DNA of 64,000 bases from Odontocerum albicorne (taxonomy: Eukaryota > Arthropoda > Insecta > Trichoptera > Odontoceridae). The notes beneath the pieces were generated by a model that saw nothing but the letters and a program-made list of their open reading frames with translations, was not told the origin of the DNA and searched no databases. Where the stretch lies: positions 16,381,327 through 16,445,326 of the forward strand of contig OX463864.1 in the NCBI GenBank assembly GCA_949825065.1, in the 5' to 3' direction. Position numbers and translations under genes: made by a program. Below, piece by piece: positions 19,138 through 29,639 of this stretch (positions within the stretch are counted from its first letter, which is position 1; every line of letters begins with the position of its first letter).

Positions 19138-19495
19138 TATTTATTTAACACTTCATTGCAAAAACAATTTGGCAGGTTTATTGCCAGCAAAGCAAAGTAC
19201 GAGTACATGGTCGCGAGAAATTTTCAAATAATTATTCATATTTACGAAATTTGTGGACATATACATATTAAAGTAAAAGTGAGATATCATCAATCAAAAG
19301 GAAAGGAAATGATGGTGGAGAGGAAAGGAAAATCAGGAATGAAACACGTTATATTATTGACTAGAAATTAAACGTTTTTCAGTCGCTTCTTAAAGCATGC
19401 CAAGGATGGAGCGAGTCTAACATTGGTGTGTATCTGGTTCCAGAGTCTCACTGCATAGACAGTAAAGGACGACGTAAAAAATAAGAGTGGTGAAT
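19138..19495 (-). mobile_element. LINE B C-terminal tail and 3' UTR
   Basis: On the minus strand AVRLWNQ and APSLACFKKRLKNV match the terminal S-F-R-A..LWN..P ... FK..LK motif of CR1/jockey-type LINE RT proteins, followed by a stop and a 3' UTR ending in gttaaataaataaa (19138-19150, read on minus). Further copies: 21405, 42388, 54725, 56447 and 60455. Confidence 0.65.
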
Positions 19496-19544
19496 TAGTT
19501 AAAAAATGAAATGAAAATAATAGTAGTGACAACGAACTTAAGGT

Positions 19545-19905
19545 ATAAGAGAGTGTATTGCCATTTTTGCTAATTTTGATATAGCGCGGTTGTTGTATAT
19601 TACATTGAATGCACGGTTTACCTTTGATATTTGTCGCTACCCTTGGTACCATGTCCCTTTCAACTCGTAAGGGACGTGGTACGAAGGGACGTGGTACACA
19701 CATAAATATACTGCCCAGAATACTCATCAGAAGGAAAAGGAGGTGCTCCTAGTCGAATTTTGCTCCCAACGTTAAGATACACAGACGTTATTTAGATGTG
19801 GCAAAAAGATGCAAGTAAGATCAACATGATAGGAATGAGAGCATTGCGTAGAATGTGTGAATAAACGATATGTGGTAGAAAAAGGAAAAGAGGCATTAGG
19901 ATATA
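19545..19905. pseudogene. LINE A fragment with 5' inversion
   Basis: 19545-19735 on the minus strand encodes the LGSIF ... CIQCNIQQPRYIKISKNGNT segment (with an insertion rich in gtggtac). 19758-19872 on the plus strand encodes the segment that follows it in the protein: LLPTLRYTDVI, MWQKDASKI and MRALRRMCE. An inverted upstream piece joined to a sense downstream piece again fits twin priming. Confidence 0.55.
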
Positions 19906-19914
19906 AAACAATAT

Positions 19915-20580
19915 GCTTATTTGGCTCACATTACATACAATGGCGTGCCGACTTCAATAAAGGTAAAGATAGGAAAACCATTTAGACAGTCGATCGGAGC
20001 GTGGTTGTTATTGCGACAGGATTTTTGAGTACTTGGGTTTTCAGGATGGATGACGAGTGGAAGGGATTTATGTAAGCTCGTGAGTGTGGGTTTCTTCTTG
20101 TTGTTTTAATTTTGGTTGTTTTTGTATTTGTGTTTCTGTGTATTTTTTTTTGTTTTGATTTTGTTTTGATTTTGTTTTGATTTTGTTTTGATTTTGATTT
20201 TTATTCTTATGATTGTGTGCGGTATAGTATGGGATGAATATTTTTGGTATTTCTGGAGTGATGATGTGTGAGCAGTTGAATTTCGCAAGATGTTTCCAGT
20301 TGTAGTTGAGTGTCACTGTTTGTCAGGTTGATGAGAGCGTGCAACGGGGTTTTGTTTTTGTGTAATCAAAAATCGGAAAGAAGTATCGATTTATTTTTCT
20401 TATGCTAAATATCCTCAGTGAGATACAGGCAAAAGCCTAGTTTACTGGGGATACGACAAATGAAAGGCAACAAACCCAGATCCATTAAAATTGTATGTCC
20501 AAATCAAATTATGTGTTGTTTTTCTCAAATTGTGTATATTTCTTGTCATGTGTAATAATAAATAAAATTAATAAATAATG
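19915..20580 (+). mobile_element. LINE C 3' region
   Basis: Shared with 29640-30110: agacagtcgatcggagcgtg, attgcgacagga, ttgggtttt, then tgagatacaggcaaaagcct, tttactggggatacgacaaa and caaacccagatccattaaaa, ending in taaataaa-type repeats. No clear ORF. It contains a 12-bp simple repeat (attttgttttg, about 20150-20200). Confidence 0.6.
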
Positions 20581-20584
20581 TGGA

Positions 20585-20765
20585 TTGAAAGAAGATGCTA
20601 GCCAAGTCCAAGTCGTACTTCCTTACATCAAGATGGGCACCAGTACACAATTATTTATAGTCATTCTTGCCTCTATTGATATTCCACGGTTGTTATTTAT
20701 TAATTATATGTCCAAATCAAATTACCTGTTGTTTTTTCTCAAATTGTGTATATTTCTTGTCATGT

Positions 20766-20803
<38 letters not shown>

Positions 20804-20850
20804 TACATTGACTGCTCCGTTCACTTTGTTACTGTTAAAATATTTACCGT
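20585..20850 (-). pseudogene. LINE A RT fragment interrupted by LINE C
   Basis: 20585-20697 on the minus strand keeps VLVPILM.GSTTWTW, i.e. the ETW region, and 20805-20850 continues upstream. Between them lies a LINE C 3' end (20700-20805). Confidence 0.5.
20700..20805 (+). mobile_element. LINE C 3'-end fragment with (AAT)n tail
   Basis: atgtccaaatcaaattacct and ttcttgtcatgtgtaa equal the LINE C end, finishing in about 11 AAT units (20769-20803). Confidence 0.7.
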
Positions 20851-21404
20851 AAATACAAACTTTTGTTATTTTTTAAACCGTCAGTAACTAAAAATATAAA
20901 AAGAAAATATAACAAATATCTTAGCATAATAAAAAGTGGTCAATAACAATTGTTCACGATCTCTTTGACTTTTAACACCCAGTGACCTCAGAAAATTAAT
21001 GGATAGAAAAATACTTTATGTTAAGATTTATTTAAATATTTCTCATTATCTGTCATTATTCCACATACGAATATGCAAATTCTTATAAGGAATGCATAAA
21101 TTAGAAGAAAAAAAACTTATTTGGCGAATATACTTCGTAATAATAATAAAGAATTATGTTTAACGAGTTATCTAGAGAAAGAAACCGTTAGAAAAATGTA
21201 GATATATAATTGTCCAAATTTAAGATGTACGAATATGTATATTGATGAGGCGAGAGCAATTTTGTATGCAAATCTACACTTAAAACTCAATTCGCAGTTA
21301 AACGTGATTTGCAATTTTTTTATTCAGATCTCTTTATTCAAATCTTTGTTAAAATTAGTGTGATCGTCATAAGTCACTAGTTTTTTTTAGTTATATTGAA
21401 AACA
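20851..21404. other. unassigned AT-rich stretch
   Basis: No gene or repeat recognised. Confidence 0.2.
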
Positions 21405-22010
21405 GTTATTTATTTATTTAACACTTATATTGTAAATACAATCAGACAAAAGTAAATGAAGCAAGTTAGTCGCATAAATCATTCAAATGACTATCCATCC
21501 CCACGAAATTCATGAACACATACGAGCAAATGCTCACAAACCCCACAAAGATGGGCAATCACCCGAACATTTCTTTTCATATTAAGTGAGATATCATCAA
21601 TCAAAGGAAAAGGAAGGGATGGTGGAGAGGAAAGGAGAAAAAATCAGGAATGAAACACGTTATACAACTAACTAGAAATTAGGATTTTTTTCAGTCGCTT
21701 CTTAAAGCATGCCAAGGACGGAGCGAGTCTAATATTGGTTTGTAACTGATTCCAGAGTCTCAATGCATGGACAGTAAAGGACGACGTAATAAAAAGAGGA
21801 GCAGTGAACTGGAAAGGCCAATAAACAATCTCTGTTTGAGCGTAGCGCGTATCAATGATCGGAAATACCCTGCAAATTTTCGAGGAGATAAGAGGGCGGG
21901 ACAGTTGGTTATTATAAAAGAGATACATTATGTGAATTTGGCGTTTATTTCTATCATTCAACCAGTTCATAGCCTTCTGGTATGAAGTTATATGATCGTA
22001 TTTTCGTATC
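21405..22010 (-). mobile_element. LINE B C-terminal tail and 3' UTR
   Basis: ALRLWNQLQTNIRLAPSLAC and FKKRLKKIL are readable on the minus strand, preceded upstream (21780-21990) by YLFYNNQLSRPL..SSKICRVF and YELVE-type sequence, a longer version of the copy at 19138. Ends with the same gttaaataaataa tail. Confidence 0.65.
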
Positions 22011-22040
22011 GTACTTTAGTCTTGATATAAAATATATATA

Positions 22041-23000
22041 CGAGGCATATCCAGAAAGTAAGTGTACTGAATTTTTGTAGGTTACAATTTTTTTTATTTA
22101 AACAAAAAAATTACGTGGTAACCGTAGTACATATGTAAGCTATTTTTCGACATAGTCGCCATTCCTCTCAATGCAGGTGGTGAAGCGGGGTATCAACTTT
22201 TTGATGCCTTCCTCGAAGTAGTTTCCCGCCAACCCCTCCGTCCACTTCTCCACCTCCTCCTTTACCTCCTCGTCGTTTGAAAACCTTTTTCCACCCATGT
22301 GCAGCTTCAGGGAGGTAAAGAGATAGTAATCTGAAGGTGCTAGGTCAGGGGAATGCGCGGAATGGTTCAGGACATCCCATTTAAACGAGGCGAGCAGTTC
22401 CTTCGTGGCGTTGGCCGTGTGTGGTCTGGCATTATCGTGCAGCAAGCAGACTCCCTTTGTCAGCATGCCTCTCCTCTTGTTCTGAATCGCCCTCAGCAAT
22501 TTTTTTAGGGTCTCACAGTATCTTGCAGAGTTGATGGTCTCCCCTTGAGGCATATATTCAATTAAAATGATGCCTTGACAGTCCCAAAACACGGATGCCA
22601 TGATTTTCTTGGCTGAAATTGTGGTTTTGAACTTTTTGGCGGAGGGTGAAGAGGTGTGACGTGACCGTTTTTAAACTCGCGACACCACTTGTACACACTC
22701 GTACGATTCATAGCTTTATCACCATATGCAGTTTTCACCTCATTATAAACCTGAACCGGAGGTTTTCCCTTTCAAACGAGATAACGGATAACGCCGCGTA
22801 TTTCGCACTTGGCGGGAGATTGGATTGACATTTTTCACGAAACGTATTGTCGCGTCGACACTTCTCAACGTACTGACCTCGAACCGGTCTCGTTGCGGAG
22901 AGGAAGGGTCAGGCTACACGGAAGTGTAGCCAACATGTCGAAAATAAAATCCATCCGGTCGTGAGAGCCTCAGTACACTTACTTTCTGGATACGCCTAGT
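22041..23000 (-). mobile_element. M1 mariner copy 1, internally deleted (960 bp)
   Basis: Terminal inverted repeats of about 30 bp (c.aggc.tatccagaaagtaa at each end) with TA at 22039-22040 and 23001-23002. A complete mariner is about 1.3 kb, so roughly a quarter has been lost. The second copy is at 62707-63661 in the same orientation. Confidence 0.85.
22140..22831 (-). pseudogene. mariner transposase (M1 copy 1), deleted and stopped
   Basis: The original start is at 22831 (MSIQSPAKCEIRGVIRYLV) and is soon followed by a TGA where the sister copy has TGG. The N-terminal helix-turn-helix region continues to VYKWCREFKNG. It then jumps to TSSPSAKKFKTTISAKK, so the part containing the first catalytic aspartate is deleted. 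The C-terminal half is open for 153 codons: VFWDCQGIILIEYMPQGE, LLHDNARPHTANATKELL (second D), HSPDLAPSDYYLFTSL (third D, 34 residues later), and a C-terminus NGDYVEK. Cannot be active. Confidence 0.85.
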
Positions 23001-23084
23001 ATATCAAGAATAATAAAAAGTTTTTAATTTACCAAAGGTTTCGTTTTTCACTTTGTGGAACTCCCCACATTAGAATATTTAACA

Positions 23085-23235
23085 ATAAATTACTTTGTTA
23101 TTCCATTAATTACATTAATCTCCGCTACACGTGTTTCTACCTCATATCCCGAGCCTCTCTTTCCATCTCGACACTCCCCAATACAGAGCCCTTCAGTTGA
23201 GTCTGCTGTCTAAATGGTAATATAAACTGTTATTT
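23085..23235 (+). repeat. R-E dispersed repeat, diverged
   Basis: gttgagtctgctgtctaaat and a preceding tccatctcgacactcc-like block resemble the R-E copies at 31725 and 47425. Confidence 0.35.
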
Positions 23236-23239
23236 ATTA

Positions 23240-23630
23240 TTATTGAGGAAGACGTGGTAGACGAAAACCAAGGAAAATATGGTAGGATCAAATTAATGAT
23301 ATTTAGAAGAAAAAAAAAGGTATTTTTTTTTAAAAAGAGGGTTGTGGGCCAGATTCGCATCGGAATTCATTTTTTTTTTAATATTTTATTCTGGTTTTCA
23401 CTAAAATCATTTTTAACAGCTTTTTCGTTGGTGAAAGAGATTGTCACATAGTACTCGTAATGAACCCACCAGGTTTTACTGTATACAGCGAAAGTATAAT
23501 ACATCGTAGAAGTTGTATGAGAAAGTGTATAGATTTAAAAGAGAGAAAATATGTGTGTCGCGATAGGAAAGTCTGTCACTCTGTCCTATCTGACTTACCC
23601 AACAGGTAAACGTCATGATTTATATATATA
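23240..23630 (+). mobile_element. LINE A 3' fragment with nested SINE2
   Basis: gaggaagacgtggtagacg and aaaatatggtaggatcaa give the GRPRK-type tail, interrupted by a SINE2 body at 23330-23515, then gtagaagttgtatgagaaag, tgtcgcgataggaaagtctg and the acccaacaggtaaacgtcat end. Confidence 0.6.
23330..23515 (+). mobile_element. SINE2 body nested in LINE A
   Basis: ggttgtgggccagattcgca (degenerate B box), ttctggttttcact, gagattgtcacatag and actgtatacagcgaaagtat. Head missing. Confidence 0.55.
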
Positions 23631-23904
23631 CCAATATTGTCAACTAGTAACGGACTTAAATGCGTGCCTGTACACCTGTTAGGCGTCATATTCGTTCAAC
23701 TTCTTCCACACATTCCTCCTCATACAACATGAAACATAGTAAATTAGTACACACCAGTTTACCGGTTTACATCAAAAGATACTATTTTGCGGGGGTTGTG
23801 AACCTTTTAATGGCATATGCTAACTATTTTTTCATAATTTTAATTTAATTTGGCGTGATACCTACATGTTATTGAGTCACACTGTTTATTAAGTTGGTGA
23901 TATT
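23631..23904. other. unassigned stretch
   Basis: Nothing recognised. Confidence 0.2.
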
Positions 23905-24157
23905 ATTAATAGTTAAGGCATTAACGTTGTAGAGGTTTAAATACATTGTAATTTGTTTTATCAAACACTGTTTATTCCACTTTATTTAACGGTATAACCC
24001 ATGGTTTCAAGGGTTATACCTTATCATCATGCTGGAGCACAAACAAGGCTCCAATCTTGTTTGTGCTTCCCTGATGATGAGGTGAAAACCTTAAATCCGG
24101 TAGAGCTATACCATTACATGATGTGGAATAAACCGTGTTTGATAAAACAAATTACAA
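23905..24157 (-). mobile_element. PLE1 palindromic 3' copy
   Basis: The minus-oriented PLE1 end (ttaaggcattaacgttgtag, ttttatcaaacactgtttat, acggtataaccc) runs to gctggagcacaaacaagg near 24050. It is followed head-to-head by tgtttgtgcttccctgatga, tgaggtgaaaaccttaaatc and gtgtttgataaaacaaatta. The two arms pair over about 100 bp. CTGATGA at 24071-24077 keeps the hammerhead box; GAAA is mutated to AAAT. Confidence 0.65.
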
Positions 24158-24162
24158 TTACA

Positions 24163-24332
24163 CGGCGGTAAGTAATACACATCGGGCTTAAGAAAGAGAT
24201 TGTCAGCCATAATCGGCTTTATAGAGCGTCGTCTCTGTCGCACGATTGACTGACAAATCGCGACAGAACACGTGTATGAATGACATAGACGACGCTGTAC
24301 AAATCCGAAGTTAGCCGATTATGGCAGACTTC
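24163..24332. mobile_element. TA-type palindromic MITE copy 2 (truncated)
   Basis: cggcggtaagtaatacacat and cgggcttaagaaagagattg match the left end of 6091-6477; the right side has agccgattatggcag. The TTAA in gggcttaag is the site that is occupied in the first copy. Confidence 0.65.
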
Positions 24333-24421
24333 ACAAAATTGTGTTTTTTTTTTGTATTGTTATGGACTTGCACTCTACGGTTCGCTTTTCCATTAAATCT
24401 GTCTATTATGCAATAAATATA

Positions 24422-25187
24422 CAGTGAAACCCCGTTTTTACGTGCCCGGAATTCACGTTTTCCCGCTATTTGCGTTCAATTTTTACAATCCAGTTTTATT
24501 TTAGTACATTTAGTACCCGCTTTTACGTTTTTATTTCCCGCAATTTACGTTTAAAATATTTAAAATGCAAATCAATTTATAAACATATTTAAATAAATGC
24601 GCGACGATTTAAAATATTTGAAATGAATATTAGGAAGCAGAAATATGTTTTTTCTATTTATAGACACGTGTGCACCTGCAGCGCTCATGGTCAAGGTTAC
24701 ATGAGTCGTGTAATACGATGCAATTAGTGGGAAATTTAGCGAATCAGAGGCAGGCAGAGTGTATAGGCAGGTCAATATGTGCTTGTGTTTTAAACGTGTC
24801 GGTCGTGGACATACAATTTCAATTGTCATGTATTTCGTATGTCAATTTACATTTTTTTCATTTCTTTAAATTTTTCGTTGAATCCCTTCAAATAATGTCT
24901 CAGCAAAAAAAACATTATCGATCGAAGAGAAAAGGAAAATTCTCGAAAAAGTTAATAAACACGTTGGTTCACGTGTTTCGCTCGCGCGTGATTTGGGGAT
25001 ACCCATTACAACTTTGGCTACGATAATAAAAAATCGCAAATCGATTAAAAAAAGTTTTCCGATTTGCGTGATTATCTAAATAAAAAATAATTTTCGATTT
25101 TTTTTTTAGCCCCGAATCTACGTTTTCCCTCCAATTACGTTTTTTTTTATCAGTCCCTTCAAAAACGTAAAAACGGGGTTTAAACTG
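24422..25187 (+). mobile_element. Tigger/pogo-like element 1, internally deleted (766 bp)
   Basis: Ends cagtgaaaccccgtttttac and (reverse) cagtttaaaccccgttttta, with TA at 24420-24421 and 25188-25189. Between them only the start of a pogo-type transposase survives. The remaining interior shows ccgctttacg-like imperfect repeats of the terminal motif. Confidence 0.8.
24895..25060 (+). pseudogene. pogo/Tigger transposase N-terminal HTH remnant
   Basis: ATG at 24895 is followed by MSQQKK, and after a one-base loss in an A run by LSIEEKRKILEKVNKHV, GSRVSLARDLGIPITTL and ATIIKNRKSIKK. This is the CENP-B/psq-type helix-turn-helix that binds the transposon ends in pogo-like transposases. The catalytic DDE domain is deleted. 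Confidence 0.75.
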
Positions 25188-25199
25188 TAGATTAATTTA

Positions 25200-25740
25200 A
25201 ACTAGATTACAATAACTCAGCTGAACTTATGATATGTTGTTGAAAGTGATGAAGTTGACAACCTTGTCAGATAGAAGAAAGATATTTGACTTCGCAACAT
25301 TGTTTAAAATTGTAAGCTCGTATTTCTACAGTCCGGAACTAGCTCAGCTTGTCATGTTACACGTTCCTTGTAGGCCCACTCGGCAAAATATTTTGTTCCA
25401 TAATGAAGTGGTTGCAACTAATTATTTATACAACTCTTGCATAACAAGACTGCACAGATTGGATAGTCAATATGAGCATTGTACGGATTTTTATATGGCT
25501 TTGGCTACTTGCAGGAGTAAAGTGAAGAATTTGTTCTTGCCGGGATGAATTGATTGAATTGTGTGTATTTGCTTTGTTGTGTTATTCGACTTGTACTGTT
25601 TTTTTTCCTATTGTACGAGTATAACACAGCTTATGTTACATGTCAATTTTAAATTCTATATGCTGTTGTTTTTCAATCTTCGTATTGAAAAGGTCATTTG
25701 ACTGATGAGATAAAATAAAATATCTCAAAAAAGAGGAGAC
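25200..25740 (+). pseudogene. LINE J C-terminal tail and 3' UTR
   Basis: An open frame to 25548 reads LSDRRKIFDFATLFKIV, LAQLVMLHVPCRPTRQ, ITRLHRLDSQYEHC and ends FLPG. The L..RR..FD..FL.KI and N.P.R.TR motifs belong to the C-terminus of jockey/CR1-type RT proteins. A 3' UTR with aaaataaaatatc follows. Truncated at its 5' side, adjacent to the Tigger end. Confidence 0.65.
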
Positions 25741-26338
25741 TGTGAGATGAATTATTTAAGTATACGTCGCATCGCTTATTTATATGTTATATTGTAATAT
25801 AAGTTTAAAAACTTTCACAAACTAAACATACCATTGCTCATGATTCCCCATTGTTTACTGTTTCCACATATTTTGATGAATTAATTCTTTATAGTTGTAG
25901 CTAATATCACAAGTATAAAATCGTAGAAAAAAGGGTAAACTACGATGGAGAGGAACTTACTTTGTCCCCCATAACAGCGTGGGTTGTGGTGGGATCGAAC
26001 TGAACTGAACAAGAAGGAAATTGTAGTTTTTTTCATCGACGCTTTGTAAGTAGCAAAAATGCACAGTTTACTGATCTCTGCTGCGGTGTTCTCATAAGAA
26101 ACATGTTCCGTATTGCAACTGTTCTGTTACGGATTCTTGATAATTAATCCAAGCTCCTCAACCCGTTCACTTTTTGGACAGAGACGATTCTAGATAAGGA
26201 GCGCTTTTATAATAATACATAGAAAGATACTTTATATATAATTTGATATACATAATGGAGTGATTAGGGATGAATGTGAACTTAAGGCAGATGTGCTGAA
26301 TAAAATGAAGATGATTTGAGCACAAGGAATGAATCTCA
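25741..26338. other. mostly unassigned; R-A fragment at 25965-26015
   Basis: cataacagcgtgggttgtgg and tgggatcgaactgaact are the reversed start of R-A. Nothing else recognised. Confidence 0.3.
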
Positions 26339-26545
26339 TCCTCAATGGCCTAGTTGGTAAAACTCCTGTCTTCCAGCCCGACGGTTGCGGGTTCGATTCC
26401 CGTTGGAACCCAGTTTTCCTTTTTAAAGTGAACCAGTCTGGTTTTTGCTTAAGGCCTTTTGAACATTAAGGATGAGTTTGTCACATGGCATTAATCGGTC
26501 AAGTTGTATTGTATACAACAAAAGCGTAATATAAAACAATAAACT
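26339..26545 (+). mobile_element. SINE2, full-length but diverged
   Basis: Head tggcctagttggtaaaactc (A-box side), gcgggttcgattcccg (B box), body ccagtctggtttttgc, cacatggcattaatcgg and tgtatacaacaaaagcgtaa. Confidence 0.75.
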
Positions 26546-26549
26546 AAGA

Positions 26550-26790
26550 AAGACTAACAAAACAATTATACAGTGCAAACTTGACTGGAAAGCGTGGTTG
26601 AGGAAATGATCTAGGAAAGTATGGAGCATGACATTTTAAAAGAAGGAAAGGTAGGAGTTCGTAGTATGAGAAAGTGTATGAATGAAGAAGAGGCAAACGC
26701 TGTAAATCGAGACAGAAAATTCAGACGCTCTGCCCTCTCTGCCTACCTCGACAAGGAAATGCCCTGATGGTATTTACGAGTATGTATGTA
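26550..26790 (+). mobile_element. LINE A 3' fragment
   Basis: ggaaagcgtggttgagg, gtatgagaaagtgtatgaat, gaagaagaggcaaacg and ctctgcctacctcgacaagg, then tgtatgtata; the same layout as other LINE A ends. Confidence 0.6.
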
Positions 26791-27171
26791 TACCATGCAA
26801 AATTTGCACAAATTCTTTACAGTATTTGTGCATACTCGCACCATCGTTGGCGTGTTTAAAAACACGACTTCAGTGACCTTCAGTGACAAAGCGTGTTATT
26901 CCTGGTTTTTCTAATATAATTATGTTTATTGACCGTGTCAACTGAAAGCTGCTTACATGGGCTATCTATGCCAACTTTCACGACCTTACGTCGCTAATAA
27001 TAAGTGATTGGCTCATCAATTTTCGAGTATCTTCATTAAATCTTATTTTTCCACTCTCCATAAACCTGTTTTGGTCTAAGTATTCTTCGTAATATTAGAA
27101 GTGAATGTCATGATGACCTAAGCTTCAAACCAATGTGTTACTGCATTCATTTTTATTTTTAAAGAATATAG
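26791..27171. other. unassigned stretch
   Basis: Nothing recognised. Confidence 0.2.
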
Positions 27172-27173
27172 TA

Positions 27174-28320
27174 TTGGGTGTTAACATAAGTTGTGTCAGT
27201 TTTTTTCCAAATGAAGAGAACAAGAGGACAAAACAAAAAAAAATTACAACAATTTTTTCAATAATATATTATCCTTCATTATTTTACAACAAATTAGTCA
27301 ATAATGTATTCTTCTTCATTATTTACAACTTCTTGCTAATGTTCTATAAGTTTTTCAATGCCTGTACGATAAAAACCATCCAGCCTTGACTCGAGAAATT
27401 CGTCCAACCATGTCCGAAATTCGACGTTATTATTGATGGAAATGCCGCGCAATTTTTTCGAAAGCGACAGGAAAAGATGAAAATCCAACGGCACGAGGTC
27501 TGGAAAATATGGAGTGTGCGGCAGGACTTCCCAACCAAGCGTTTAAATGGCATTTTTCGTAATATTGGCGATATGAGGGCGGGCGTTATCGTGTTGCAGA
27601 ATAACGCCATATTGCCGATCCGGCCTTTTTTGTTGAATTGCAGTGTTCAGCCGCTGCATTTGCAGAATGTATAGCTCCGCGTTGACTGTCTGATTGCGTT
27701 CAAGTATCTCGTAGTGGATGACGCCTTGCCAATCCTACCAGATGCAAATCATCGTCTTGCGCGGATACAAACCTTGTTTCGCTCTGGGCGTTGCTTGTTG
27801 ACCATACTCACCCATTTTTCCGTTTCTTTATATTCACATAAAGACACCATTTTTCATCACCAGTAATGATGCGGTAAAGGAACCTTTACTTGTGACCACA
27901 CGTAGCTCGATGACGCGCGAGCAAACCAGCAGAAATTGTCGAACGTTGATTTTTGTTGTTTTCACTCAAAACATGTGGAACTCAAGTGCCGAACTTCTGG
28001 ACTTTTCCCATTAATTTAAGATGGCGGTATACAGTCATGTGACTACAATTTATCTGCTCAGCTAATTCTACGGTGGTTTGAAGAGGATCTTCATGAATAA
28101 TATAGTTGAAGCGGTCCTCATCGAAGTCCACTGGTCGTCCGGAACGCTCCATGTATTTCAGGTCAAAATTACCGTCTTTGAAACGCAAAAACCATCGACG
28201 AGGTATCCTTTTATTAATAGCATCTTCACCGTACACTTTGCAAATATTGCGAGCAGCTTTGGCAGCTTTATTCTCTCGATTGAACGCGAACAGAAGGAGG
28301 TGTCGAAAATGCTCACTTTG
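27174..28320 (-). mobile_element. M3 mariner, longest copy (5' end lost)
   Basis: The left end starts ttgggtgttaacataagttg after TA (27172-27173), the 3' terminal repeat of M3. The right side breaks at 28320 inside the first codons, where LINE D sequence starts, so the 5' terminal repeat is missing. Confidence 0.75.
27340..28320 (-). pseudogene. mariner transposase (M3), nearly full length
   Basis: From the right: SEHFRHLLLFAFNRENKA, EDAINKRIPRRWFLRFKDG, SGRPVDFDEDR and TTVELAEQINCSHMTVYRHL (paired helix-turn-helix DNA-binding region). A TGA follows at KFGT. Then VPHVLSENNKNQ, IITGDEKW (first D), GVIHYEILERNQTVNAE, VILQHDNARPHIANITKN (second D), an in-frame stop, and LGWEVLPHTPYFPDLVPLDF with the third D 34 residues after the second, and FRTWLDEFLESR. 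All three catalytic aspartates survive, but at least two stops and the missing 5' end make it a pseudogene. Confidence 0.8.
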
Positions 28321-28640
28321 CATGCCAGATGGCCGACAATGTGCTTTCGACGAGTCCCTCGATTTTTTGGGCTGTTGCTCGTGGCCAAGGAGACAGGTTT
28401 GAGAGGCTTGATGCTATTCGAAGCGTCGATGGACGACGCTCAAGAGGAAGTGTGCCAATACGTCGACCTGATCAAGGGAGAGACGCAACAGGACTACCCT
28501 TAAAAACTGCCTTTTCAACCGTGGATTTGAGAAATGGACAGAGAGAAGTCGTCAGTGGCTATCTCATGGCAGTCAAGATGCTCAACCATGAGCTGCTATA
28601 TATACAACTGGATAATGATGAAAAAAAAAATTATGTTGAT
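28321..28640 (+). pseudogene. LINE D C-terminal tail
   Basis: Two frames alternate: FRRVPRFFGLLLVAKE, then GDRFERLDAIRSVDGRRSRG, VPIRRPDQGRDATGLPLKTA and a final HELLYIQLDNDE. It parallels FFGHIIRSQRDSFDRLV, QMKDAIGLPL and the DDD end of the 9060-9850 copy. At least one frameshift. Confidence 0.55.
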
Positions 28641-29100
28641 TTATTAAACTATCGTGACTTTGTATTGTTGGTAATAAATGGTTGTTTCTTAAATATTTTA
28701 TTTTTTTTTCGTTGGATATCAGTGTCGAAAAAAATAAATCAAAGAAATCGATTTGTAAAGCCGACCCTGTGTAATCGATTGGAGAAAACCTGTAAATAGT
28801 GGGAAACGCACGTTTGCTGTACCAATTCATGCACAGCTTTCTGCTAGGCCATATTTATATTGCATTAACGCATATTTATCTATCGTATCCGCTATTCCTA
28901 TGTAAAGAGAGGAATCTTTAGTCGAAGTTTTATGTCTGATGGTAATGAAAAAATGTGCTTACCAATTATTTTTTGAGGATATGTATACCATAGCTGTTGG
29001 CCTTACCTGAAATCAAAAAGAAAATTGAGGTTTAAAAATATGCACATAACTGACAAAAAGATTTTTAAAACACAACATAATGGCATTTGTAATTTGTTTA
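28641..29100. other. unassigned AT-rich stretch
   Basis: Nothing recognised. Confidence 0.2.
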
Positions 29101-29286
29101 TTCCGCTTAATATAAAAGTGTAAACGTACTATTCCACTTAATATAACAGTGTAAATGTACTATTCCACTTAATATAACAGTGTAAACGTACTATTCCACT
29201 TAATATAACAGTGTAAACGTACTATTCCACTTAATATAACAGTGTAAACGTACTATTCCACTTAATATAACAGTGTAAACGTATTA
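29101..29286. repeat. minisatellite, 31 bp x 6
   Basis: Units start at 29101, 29132, 29163, 29194, 29225 and 29256; each reads ttccacttaatataacagtg followed by taaacgtacta, with changes mainly in the first unit. Confidence 0.9.
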
Positions 29287-29289
29287 TTT

Positions 29290-29639
29290 TGGGTGGATTG
29301 CCTGTTAAAAAATAAGATTTTCCTTATTTAATCAAAATTTACGGATCAAACATATATCTGAATTTCGCTCTCGTTTTCTTTCTGTGTCACGAATAGGTTA
29401 TAATTAACACTTTTTCTCTCGTGAAAAAGGAGAAGAATTTTCTATTTTAACGCATTTTATTTCATCAACTCTTCCGCTTACATCTATAGAATAATGTTGA
29501 CTCAACTCATCTCGCATTAGTAGAAAGTGACGAGATCTTTGATTTATTGTCAATTCCTGTCGACTACAGTAAAACTCTGTTTAGTTCAATTTAATTTAAA
29601 CTCTGTGCCGAATTCAATAAAGTAAAGGGAGGAAAATAG
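29290..29639. other. unassigned stretch
   Basis: Nothing recognised. Confidence 0.2.

Noticed and set aside
20068..20316. Lysine/asparagine-rich minus-strand frame
   Set aside because: It is translated from a 12-bp simple repeat in the LINE C 3' region.
22140..22601. Active mariner transposase
   Set aside because: The 153-codon frame lacks the first catalytic aspartate and the DNA-binding region, and the upstream frame has a stop.
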